A DNA stretch of 64,000 nucleotides from Undaria pinnatifida (Eukaryota; Sar; Phaeophyceae; Laminariales; Alariaceae), in contig JABAKD010000009.1 in the NCBI GenBank assembly GCA_012845835.1, positions 16,723,462 through 16,787,461 on the forward strand, written 5' to 3'. Shown in pieces: positions 55,371 to 64,000 of the stretch. A program made the position numbers and the translations under genes. Every line of letters starts with the position of its first letter. The first letter of the stretch is position 1. The notes under the pieces are model-generated. The model was not told where the DNA came from. It worked only from the letters and a program-made list of their open reading frames with translations, and ran no database searches.

Positions 55371-55840
55371 CTGGTATCATTTTTCAACATGTTCTCGTGT
55401 GTATCGTACCTATCCAGCCCATCGTCGTCCCTGTCCTTATACTCCTCTATGTCTTCGTCCTCGTAGTCGTCCTCGTCGTCCTCCTCCTCGTCGCTATCGC
55501 TCCTCTCCGCCGCACGGCGCATAAACGAAATCCTTCGCCCGAGACCTTTCCTTGCCACCCCCGGAAATATCCACCGAGGCAATCCAGCAGATCCGCCTGC
55601 ACGGACCTCCTCCGACGGTTTGAGAGACATCAAAGTTGTTGCCTTCGCTCGCGGGCTACTGTCGGCCAATGACGATGTCTTCTGGATGTGTACTGACCCC
55701 TGGAGAAGGGCCGACGAGCGGGCACCTCCCACTGGTGGTGGCGAGGGGATGAAGCCGTCAACGGAGCCAGTCCCCGTCGCCAGCGCGAGCCCCAGGAGGG
55801 CGGTCGCGGAGGTGCCCATTTGAAACATGACCCCTTTCAT
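55371..55840 (-). CDS. First exon of a plastid-targeted protein
   Basis: The ATG at 55840 starts a signal-peptide-like segment (hydrophobic TALLGLALATGTG at residues 12-24). It is followed by SVDG-FIPSPPP: a small residue, then Phe and a Ser/Pro/Arg-rich stretch. This is the bipartite presequence of nuclear-encoded plastid proteins in algae with secondary red plastids, where Phe is the first transit-peptide residue. The mature part is basic (RKGLGRRISFMRRA), then strongly acidic (SDEEEDDEDDYEDEDIEE). A donor AG|GTACCTGG at 55371, inside a palindromic word, ends the exon in phase 2. Without splicing the frame continues to 55109 with declining quality. Protein identity is unknown. Its ATG is 332 bp from the divergent plus-strand exon at 56173. 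Confidence 0.6.
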
Positions 55841-56172
55841 TCTGTTGGGGTGGTATATGTATTGTCTTCAAAGTGCAATAAGCGGTGGGTGGAACAGCAA
55901 CAGCCCCGATGCTTTCACTCAATGCCGTGCAATCGCGTAGCACGATGGTGAGCAGGGGCGCACGGTTCCGTACTCCCCTATTGCTATTTGTCAGCGCTCA
56001 ACATGCAACATCCTTCAATTCCCGCATCGGGAGTTCCACTACATTTTCCGCTTTTCGTAACGGGGATTGCTAAAAAACAACACACACCACGAGAGTAAGC
56101 TGAGCGCCAGCCACAGCAACTGCCAACGCAAATTCCTGCAGCGACAGCAGCTATCGTGGGAGCCAGGTTATA
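55841..56172. promoter_or_regulatory. Probable shared divergent promoter region
   Basis: The 332 bp between two outward-facing starts (55840 minus, 56173 plus) is unique-looking and free of the repeats that fill the neighbourhood. No TATA box at a canonical distance was seen on either side. Inferred from layout only. Confidence 0.35.
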
Positions 56173-56223
56173 ATGTCCAGCTATGACGATGACGAGATGG
56201 ATTTCGGAGATGACGACGATGGG
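56173..56223 (+). CDS. Acidic first exon of an unidentified gene
   Basis: ATG at 56173, then 17 codons (MSSYDDDEMDFGDDDDG) ending at donor GATGGG|GTGAGC in phase 0. An acidic Asp-rich start of this kind is seen in small nuclear proteins such as the RNA polymerase subunit RPB6, but no downstream exon with a diagnostic motif was found, so no identity is assigned. Too short for ORF calling. Confidence 0.4.
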
Positions 56224-58200
56224 GTGAGCTTGAAAGAGTGTGTATTCATGGCGTTTCAAAGGCTGGCTCCCGCAAAGCCCAGAAATTGCGCGAAATAACG
56301 ATTTTTTTTTAAATCATCTCCAATCGCCAGCAGCACTCTGGTACTGCTGTACCTCTAGACTATGCGAGGGTGCTGCATTTGTCAGGCCCATGATGCGGTA
56401 TAGTTGTGACTCACACTGCAGCAACAGACATCCCGTGACAGGCCTGCCATCTGACAGGCATCCTCTAATCCGTGCACATCTGTTCTCGTCCGCGTCCGCT
56501 TCCGCTGTCGTGTCGTGGTGTATCATATTCTGCTGCTGCTGCTGCTGCTGCTGCTGATTCTGCTGCTGCTGATTCTGCTGCTGATTCTGCTGCTGATTCT
56601 GCTGCTGCTGTGCCTCGTCCTCTGGTATTTTCTATTTTCCATGGCTTCCGTCGGAGTGTTGTGAAAATCCCGCGGGGATCCATAGTATACGGGATAATCC
56701 CGTGATCCCCTTGTAATTAGAAAATCCAGTTCCCGTCCACATTGATTTTGTGGGAATGTTCCCGATCCCGAACCCGTCCCGTGCAAATTATGAAACCCGA
56801 TCCCGTGCAACCTACCTTGTCCCGTGAAATATGGGCAATTCCCGTGATTTCTGTGTCCCGACCCATGGACTACAAACCCTTGGAATTTGATTTTCTTTTT
56901 TTTTTCCTTTTTTTTTCCATCCTTCGGCGGATGGAGGGAAAAATAAGGCTGTGGACTAATATTGTTCCACTCCCGTCTAAAACCTGTCCCGTGCTTTCGT
57001 AATCCCGCAGGATTTATCCCATGATTTCTGATACAACAACGGGGATTTTTCATTTAGCTTGGCAATCAGACGTGCTCTACTCGTACTCGAAGGCAGGATC
57101 AGTCGTTTTTTCGAACCTTGCCTGTAGCCTTTTAAGGCCACGGGGAATCGCACAGGAATAGTTTGAGTAGGAGCTCGTATGGAGGCATTTCGCGTACATA
57201 TAAAACCACTTGAAAATAGACTTTAATGGAATCTGCAAACAAGATCCTTATTTCGAAATTTTAGAAATAATGCAGCTAAGATCCAATAATACAGAGCTTT
57301 TCAGGTGTTTTTAGCCGTTTCTTGGACTCCGTAACAAACCACCTCTTTTTCGAATGTCCCTCTCCTTTTCTCCAAAGATCTACGCCAGACAACAAAGAGA
57401 GTTATATCATCCACCCAGCGAGCAGCAAGCTTTTGGTGAAAACCGTTTTTTCATCGGTGATGTACCCATTGTATCAGGCTCCCGCGCGTGAATTGAAGTA
57501 TTTCAGCGATTTGGGTAGCTTTTGGTGTTGCGGGCTCGCAAGTTCGAACTCACGAAAACATCTTACGAGTCGCTTCGGGCTGCCTACGACTGCTGGCTGG
57601 TGCACCCGACGTCGTCATACACCCCAACAGGAGCCTCCCTTGATTTCGCGGGCCGTGGTTGCTTGTGGCGAGCTGTAGCTGCCCGCTTGTGAAGTGCATA
57701 CTTTCTGTCGGGGGTCGTTTTTGGTCTCGTTTTGTGTACCCCAAATTTCGACCACTGCAGTGCCTCAAAGTCGAGGTGTGGACCTCCGCTGGGAACAAGA
57801 GGGACACCGATCTGAAGAGACTCACAGCATCTATGGATTAAGCCCATTTTTTCGTAGGTTTCCAGGTCTGTGTTCCACGAACCAGCCGAAGCTCTAAACT
57901 CAGCGTGTTAACCTCGCCATGTGTTTCACTGTTCCGATAAAATATCTAGATGTTAGAGTTACCGGAAATCCGGGGACCAGGGGACACTCGGGTCCCCCCC
58001 GTGGCCTGAACCATCGAATAAGTACATTTACTAAGACCGATGACAATCAGAAGCCGATAGTTTGGCCAAAAAGTTTGCAAACTTTTTTTGGGCGTTATTT
58101 GCTGAAAGATTCCGACTAACGTCGCTATGGTGAAAAAATGTCTAAAATGCTTTTTTTCTGGCTCCTTCTTGGGTCATGCGGTCCAACAGGTCATAAGTAT
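56224..58200. other. Gap with CTG repeat and TCCCGTG-rich stretch
   Basis: A CTG/ATTCTG microsatellite lies at 56529-56610. A degenerate TCCCGTG-word stretch lies at 56690-57010. A TTCGAACTC B-box-like word is at 57543. If the 56173 exon is real, part of this is its intron. Confidence 0.45.
56690..57010. repeat. Degenerate short-period array of (A)TCCCGTG words
   Basis: TCCCGT, ATCCCG or CCCGTGCA recurs more than a dozen times at irregular 10-40 bp spacing, with A/T-rich spacers, over about 320 bp. This is atypical for a simple microsatellite. Confidence 0.6.
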
Positions 58201-58214
58201 ATATAATCATTCTT

Positions 58215-58850
58215 TTGTTTCAGGGATTCGGTCAGGAGTGTTTTTCGTCTCGGCCTAAGTGCACCATTCGCGGAACTGGAATTCTCGGTCAAATAGCTTC
58301 GTTCGAGCGCCAGCTTCAGGGGGCGGCTCCAACGCCCCTCGCCCTGCCGTGTCCGTTCCGCACATCGACGTGAACGCGGACGGATGCCGAGCGAGACAAG
58401 CGAGAAGTTGCGAAAATACCGCATGTCGAGGAGGAATTCCGGAGATTTTGTTTGTATCTCGATGTCTGCAGCGCCTGGATGATTTACAAAGTTGGCTTAA
58501 TTTCTAAACGGTAGTTGTTACTGTTTGGAATTTTTCGGTGGGATACTCTCGAGCGTTTGTTTTGCTTTTGACGTCTGCAGGGCTGGAGCGTTTGCTTGAT
58601 TTTCTTGACGTCTGCAGGGCTTGAACGAATGAACACATCCTCGGCGGGTGGCTCAAACGCCCCTCGCCCTGCCGTATCCGTTCCGTACCTGGCCGGGATC
58701 GGGTACGTGGGCTGAGCGAGACAAGCGAGAAGTGCGTAAATTTTTGTATTTCGGGCGGTATACGCCCGAGCTATTCTTGGATCTTGGCATATAAGTAGAG
58801 GTTGAACGAAAACAACACACGGGAGCATTTATTTCCAAGTTAGCATCATT
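58215..58850 (+). repeat. Family B dispersed repeats, copies 2 and 3
   Basis: 58215-58545 matches 40670-40975 inverted. 58555-58850 is a shorter relative that keeps CAAACGCCCCTCGCCCTGCCGT-like sequence and GAGCGAGACAAGCGAGAAG. The two are in direct orientation. Confidence 0.8.
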
Positions 58851-59514
58851 TCCAAAATGGCTTCTTATTTCGTCCCCACCACACTTTTATCATGGTCACA
58901 CCTAAAAGCGTTTGGCCTATTATTGTCGTACGACTGACTTCTGTGCCGTTGCTTTTCGATATCAGGTTTCACGGTTAAATACCTTTGTTCAAGCGTTCGA
59001 AGTCTTCGAGGGGGGCCGTTTCCTACCCAACAACATCATTGCACCCAGTGTCCGTGCCGATTCTTCATCCTAGAGATACAACTTATTATTATTATGTGGT
59101 CAGACTGTGAGACAGAGTAAACCAAACAATCCGAATTGATCGAGGTATGTAGCCGGTGAAATGCTAGGGTACAGGGTACGAGAGCAAAACAAAACAGACC
59201 AGACCGTAAAAAATTAGAAAATACACACAACGAACGGAGTGGTCGATTTTAAAAATCGCAGTACGAAGAACAATGTTTTGTCAGTCTTTTTCGTCGCCGC
59301 TCCAAGGAGTCGTTCCGTATATATTGGTCCACGATCAACGATCCATCTTTCAGGACCGCATAATAAATGTCCTTCACTGATTCCATGTATATTTATCCCC
59401 TCAAACGAAACGTGGATGCACTTCTAAAGGTAGGTGTGGTTGTCAAGGTAGTGGTGTTTTGAACCCTTTGTTGTGTGGTTGCAAGAATTGCGCTGGCTAC
59501 TGACTGTTGTTGCT
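58851..59514. other. Gap between family B copies
   Basis: No gene or structured repeat was recognised. Confidence 0.4.
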
Positions 59515-59710
59515 AGTCAATCCGTTCAGCACGTCGACGAGGTGAACGCGGATGGATGCTGAGCGAGACAAGCGAGAAGCGCGCGAAAAAACGTATTTCG
59601 AACGGTAATCTCCAGTTGTTATTCGGATCTTGATGTATGGAGAGATCGATAAAAAATAACTTGGCAAGACGTTATTTCCAAATTGGCGTCATATTTTGTC
59701 CCAGAACAAA
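59515..59710 (+). repeat. Family B dispersed repeat, copy 4
   Basis: It keeps ACGAGGTGAACGCGGATGGATGC, GAGCGAGACAAGCGAGAAG, a CGTATTTCG-ACGGTA word and the AACTTGGCA...TTATTTCCAAATTGGCGTCAT tail also seen in diverged form at 58830-58860. Confidence 0.7.
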
Positions 59711-60449
59711 ATTATTTACTGTGAAAAAAATCCCCATGGTACTGCGGTAGGTATCATAGTAGTGCATTCATTTATTGAATTTCGGTAAGTACACGCACAT
59801 ACATGGATATAGACGCGGCAAGCGGACGCATGACTAAAACGAGGGGGAGGTAGTAGTGATGACGATTACTGCCCCAGAAAAAGCCACACAGCAGCATTGC
59901 GAGTAGCTGCGTCCCCGGGGCCTCGAGGGTGGTATTATACATGTTCGGGCAAATCGACATGGTTTGTACTCTCGTGCAAGCAATACAGGTACGTACGAGT
60001 AAGACCACACCGACCACACACAGCGATGCTCTATTGCACACAATATGCTTTTTTTCTGTGACATAATTTATGGCGTGGAGCGAGGGTGTACCATACATAA
60101 TCGACACAAAAAAAGGGGAAAAATAATCGTTCCTTCGGTTGTTAAGCTGCGCCACGCGAAGGTCGTAGTAAGTAAACAGTATCCACGAAAGAAACCAGTG
60201 AGTGGCATGCATTCGTCCCGGTATCGCACCTTTTGGTGTGTTTTCCCCCCGAGAAGACTCTTTGGAGAATTATAGGCGGTGTGCTTTGTTGTTGCTGTGG
60301 TCCCTGACTCTGTTGCTGTGGTCGTTTGCCGGTCAAGTGCAAGCGATCGTGTTGGTACGTAACTGACAAATAAGTGTGTGCTGTTTCGTACTTACTTGAC
60401 ATGCTCCTTGCTGCTGATTGCTGATTGATCATCTCTTCTAGTGAGTGTT
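59711..60449. other. Gap, no gene recognised
   Basis: Minus-strand frames (60212-59772) show Cys-rich chance sequence. No domain or splice evidence. Confidence 0.4.
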
Positions 60450-60770
60450 TTTTTTTTTGGCACAGTTCTACTTTCCAGCTTCTGGACATACAAGCCGTGG
60501 TCACAGGTGTCGTCCCGTCCCCCCCCCCTGTTGTTGCCTTCATTTTTTTTTCGCATAGGGTTCAGCACAGCAATCCCGCTGCTCGTCGATTTTTCATCGA
60601 GTGTTGCTAACTCACGCTCTCGCGCTTTCCGCAAGTCAATTTGTGAACAAGAAAAAGTCCCCACCAATTTATACGAGTATGCACTCGGGGAGATTCGAAC
60701 TCACGAAATTGACCTATACCAGGCTCGAGGATAACCTGATACGCCACCGAGGCAGTGAGTGACATAGAGC
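60450..60770 (-). mobile_element. SINE-1, complete copy with tRNA head
   Basis: Minus-strand head: A box near GGTGGCGTATCAGG, GAGCCTGGT in the anticodon region and B box GAGTTCGAATCTCC. The full body follows, ending CCAGAAGCTGGAAAGTAG with an A-rich tail on the minus strand. It is the best-preserved copy in the window. Confidence 0.8.
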
Positions 60771-60774
60771 CGGT

Positions 60775-61320
60775 CGCCCCGGTGGTCTAGTGGGGCTACA
60801 CTATTAATACTAGCGTTGGTCCTTGAGTAAATAACCACCGCATTGTGAGCTATGTTGGCTTTATTGATTTGCAGAAATACATGAGAAAAAAAGGATCAAC
60901 TAACTGCTGAAATCGCGTAGCAGCGTGGGTAGGTACAATTCAACGAGAATCGACGAGGGAAGAAAATGCTGAATTCTTCTCGCGACAAAAATAAAGGCAT
61001 GTACCGTAGTGGGGAGGGGGGAGGGGAGCCCGCTAGATGACCCCGGATCTGAGTTATACTACTGGGAGGTCGAGAGTAGTGCGAGCATCACAATAAATGC
61101 AATGGGAAAAAGAAAAAAGTGAAGTGTATTATTGCTGCTGTAATAGTACGATACCCAAGCAAGTTGCACCGACCGACTCGATCTGGACCGACTGCTGTAT
61201 ATTTTGCAGTTAGTCCATGCACAACTTCTCTAATCACAGGCCAGTAGAGATGATAGTCATTGAACTTGCTGAACTTCTTAGTGAGTGGTGGTTTCCTCTA
61301 TCCACGAACCCCGGCCGAGC
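60775..61320. other. Gap, tRNA-like remnant at its start
   Basis: 60777-60800 (CCCCGGTGGTCTAGTGGGGCTA) resembles the acceptor/D-arm of a tRNA-like head without a B box. The rest shows nothing recognisable. Confidence 0.4.
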
Positions 61321-61324
61321 CGAT

Positions 61325-62440
61325 CAATCGAAGGTTGGGTTACACTGTGCGGGGTGGTATCGAGGCAGGGAGTCAAATGAAATGTCCGCGTACCGCGGGG
61401 TTGGGGTATACGAATAAAAATTTAGCCGTTGCGCGAGTTGCCCCATTTTTTCTAGTTGGAAATACCTTGAAGGATTTCTGAACCGGGGTTGAACCCTGTT
61501 CTGTGGTGCTGGCGTTGTATACGTCACCTCAGCGAGCTAAGACTTCCACACCGTGCGGTGTGGTGTCGACCCGGGAGACATCGGTTTTCGTCCCCTGTTT
61601 GTTGGAGTTGATGGAGTATGTAAGGATTTCTGGAACGGCGGTGGAGCCCTGTCCTCATCGGGTGCGTCGGAACGCCCCCCACCCGTTTGCTGGTCTATCT
61701 CCTCCCCGGGTGTCCCTGGCTCTACGAGCTGCACAGCCACTCAACGATAAGCCAATGTCAATAATAGATTATTGTCGCGCCATCGTGCGGGGCTGTGTCG
61801 ACCCGCGGGAGAAATCGGTTATCGTCCCCGGTTTGTCAGGATTTTTGAAACGGGCACAGGACTCTATATCCTCCCATGGTGGCGCTGCCCTTATGTCCGA
61901 GCCCCAGCCAATCAGTGGTAAGCGAATATGGTTTGGGTTCCACGACGTGCGGAGTGGTGTCGACACGGGAGGTCATCGTTATTGTTCCCGCGTTTTTGGA
62001 GCTGTAGAGATTCGGGGGATTCATGAATCGGGAATGGGACCCTATCTTCCCCGGGTGCGACGGAAATGCCCCCTATTGATGGGCCTCTATCCGCCTAGGA
62101 CGGCGCTGTGGCGCTCGAACCAATCAGCGATTAGCCAATGGGATTGGGGTTTTCTCACCGTGCAGGGTGGTGTCGACCCGGGAAAGCTCGGTTTGCTTCC
62201 CCGGTTGATGGAAGTTTTAGAGATGTGGAACGACCTCTGGACCGGGGATGGGACCCTATATCCTCCCGAGGTGGAGCTGGCTCAACGTGCAAACCATGGC
62301 CAATCAGAAAATCGGCCGGTGGGGTTGCGATTTCCACACCGTGCGGGGAGGTATCATGTGTGGATGGATTCTGATCCCGGCATGTGGCCCTATCGTGCCC
62401 GGGTGACGCCTACTTTGTGTATGAATCCTGTCCAATGAGC
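61325..62440 (+). repeat. Tandem array of ~200 bp units (array 2)
   Basis: Six units start near 61338, 61550, 61782, 61946, 62157 and 62338 (spacing 164-232 bp). They are marked by CGTGCGG-G-GGTGTCGACCCGGGAG, TCGTCCCCGG-TTG-TGGAG, GGGACCCTAT-TCC-CCCGGGTG and CCAATCAGCGATTAGCCAAT-like words. It is the opposite-orientation counterpart of 13570-14440. One frame stays open for 311 codons (61503-62438) across five units; it is repeat-derived and has no recognised domain. Confidence 0.8.
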
Positions 62441-64000
62441 GATCAGACGAAACTGACATGTTTTTATTTTCGTCTAATATAAAACTCGAGTCTGAAATAC
62501 TTAGCTGACAAAATCCTAAGCGCTGTAGGCGCGTACTGTATCTACAAGAAGTGAGCGATCTACACAGCTAGCAACAAGCAGCATTACAATAGCATTCGAG
62601 GAGTTGAATGACGAAGGCAGTCATACCACCGTGTTTCGCGCCTGGAACAAAGTCAGCACGTTTCTCCACGATCAGACAACACACAGACAGTCGATCTGGG
62701 AGGCTCGGATCAAGATGATACTATGATATCATGCATTGTGTATTTCAGAAGCTGGCTCAGTGCACGCCTCTCAGTGGCTGCGAAGAGAACACGCAGCGGA
62801 CATGGTCAGTCACCTTACTGGCCCCGGATGCTTGATTGAGTTCAAATATCATAAGAAACGCACTCGACACGTTTCGTCGCCAGACTAAAGGATCGGTCGG
62901 CGTGTGGTCGGACTTATCCGATCGAAATCTGATGAAGCTCGGAATCGGATTCGTTAAAAAACGGTAGCTATTAAAACTAGTACATTATTATGATCGTTAG
63001 TCTATATCGAACTCTTGGCATTACCTTACATACTGTACGCGCAGACGATGATTGTGTGTGGTGATTTTTTTTACTCTACCAAGTATTGAATCGAGCAATT
63101 CGAAGTGCTGCCCTGCCCTACCCGAAGCATGGGTGCCGGCGACCATGCGGAGCCCTTGTTTTTTCTATTTTTCATCAAGGCTTGATCAACACTGCCCACC
63201 AAACACGATTGACCTTCGATCTCGAGATAGAGACAACCCATGGTCACTCCTCTTCGTTCCGGACAAGGCCACATGAGTGTAGGTGACAGCGCGGAAGAGT
63301 TCATCTCGATCCATGCCCTAGGTAGGGCGTGAGAGGTTGCTTGTGTTGTCCTGTGGTCTTTCGTCACATTCTCTCAACACTGTGTTTTTCGCCCGTTGGG
63401 AGACGATAGAGAGTTTTTGTCTCAGTTTTCTACACACTAGCCGCCGAAATGTGTTTTTAACAGAAGCCTGATCGGCGCCCGCCACAAATCACCGGCCAGA
63501 GAGTGAGCGCTGTACACCAAGGGGGGGTCGGAGCACCTAACGAGCTCGCCACGTGCAGAGTTCACGACGCTGTCGTTGATTTCGTCGAATGAAGGGTGTG
63601 GAGAACATGAAATTGCGCCGCGTCTAATCCAAGATCTGCTTGATAATTTCTCTGGCCGGTGTTGGCCAAGATCGCCGCGAGAAATCGTTTTGTTCCGGAA
63701 TTCTGGAAATTTTCAAAAAAAAAATCTACTAAATTAGGTTCACAGGCGACCGTTCAGGCAAAGTTTGGCCGGGGATCTTCGGGAATTTCAAACTTTTGGG
63801 CTTCCATTGTCGCCGATGTAATGAGTTGTGGTTTTTTCTAGATCCCCGTTCGATGAACGTGTACAATTCGTCCATTCTATGACATGCAGTTGTGTTGGCG
63901 TATGATACAGTACTTGACCCTTTTAGCACCGCGCTCCCGATATGGGGACAAAACACTTGGAATTAGAATGGATTTTTTAGGAGTTGGAAGTGGGCAACCG
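62441..64000. other. Right edge, no gene recognised
   Basis: It contains the second GC-rich hairpin repeat (63097-63160) and the repeat fragment at 63912-63990. Short frames have no domains. Confidence 0.45.
63097..63160 (+). repeat. GC-rich hairpin repeat (copy 2)
   Basis: It shares GAAGTGCTGCCCTGCCCTAC, CCGAAGCATGGG and CATGCGGAGCC with 38640-38702; here the stem is shortened by sequence change in the loop. Confidence 0.7.

Noticed and set aside
56173-56223. RPB6 assignment for the acidic first exon
   Set aside because: Only the acidic start is suggestive; no downstream exon with the diagnostic RPB6 core was found.
1-64000. Integrated large DNA virus, CRISPR array or bacterial operon
   Set aside because: No viral hallmark gene, no regularly spaced direct repeat with unique spacers, and no closely packed intronless genes were seen.

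Overview
This 64 kb window is nuclear DNA of a eukaryote with a sparse, intron-rich, repeat-laden genome. Three things point to a photosynthetic stramenopile with a flagellate stage, most likely a brown alga. A protein start at 55.8 kb has a signal peptide followed by a Phe-led transit peptide, as in secondary red plastids. A plastid inner-envelope TIC21/DUF3611-type gene lies at 46.4-49.2 kb. A SHIPPO (sperm-tail PG-rich) flagellar-type gene lies at 20.7-24.9 kb. Species is not determinable from the sequence alone. All gene models were built by hand from GT-AG sites and reading-frame phase, with no transcript support.

0-15.9 kb, minus strand: ten phase-compatible exons, from 15849 down to 267, can be read as one gene of about 1,940 codons. 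The order is an Asn/Thr-rich N-terminus, poly-Ala, a PHD finger, an AP2/ERF DNA-binding domain, a Pro/Glu-rich linker, a second PHD, a low-complexity linker, a third atypical PHD, a bromodomain and a basic tail. Exons 4 to 10 (7674 to 267) are well linked to each other. The joins to the AP2 exons (9215-8372) and to the first PHD exon (15849-15191) rest on phase and order only. The ~6 kb first intron holds a tandem array of ~200 bp units. The intron before the second PHD holds a dead duplicate of that exon. One exon needs a one-base correction at a 14-C run.

16-26 kb: a possible 62-aa membrane microprotein, assorted repeats, the SHIPPO gene (minus) and, at 26.1 kb, an organelle-like LSU rRNA fragment. 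26-44 kb: gene-poor. It is dominated by about nine copies or fragments, in both orientations, of a family with G-rich cores and conserved ends, plus foldback elements, a truncated tRNA-Ser tandem, microsatellites and a 0.36 kb direct duplication. One Ser-rich ORF (28.6-29.3 kb) is the only likely gene.

44-64 kb: tRNA-derived SINEs, the TIC21-like gene (minus), a 0.73 kb foldback element, a tRNA-head cluster at 53 kb, and a divergent pair at 55.8/56.2 kb (plastid-targeted protein and an acidic first exon). More repeats follow, including a second, oppositely oriented copy of the 13.6-14.4 kb tandem array at 61.3-62.4 kb. No CRISPR array, bacterial operon or viral gene was recognised.
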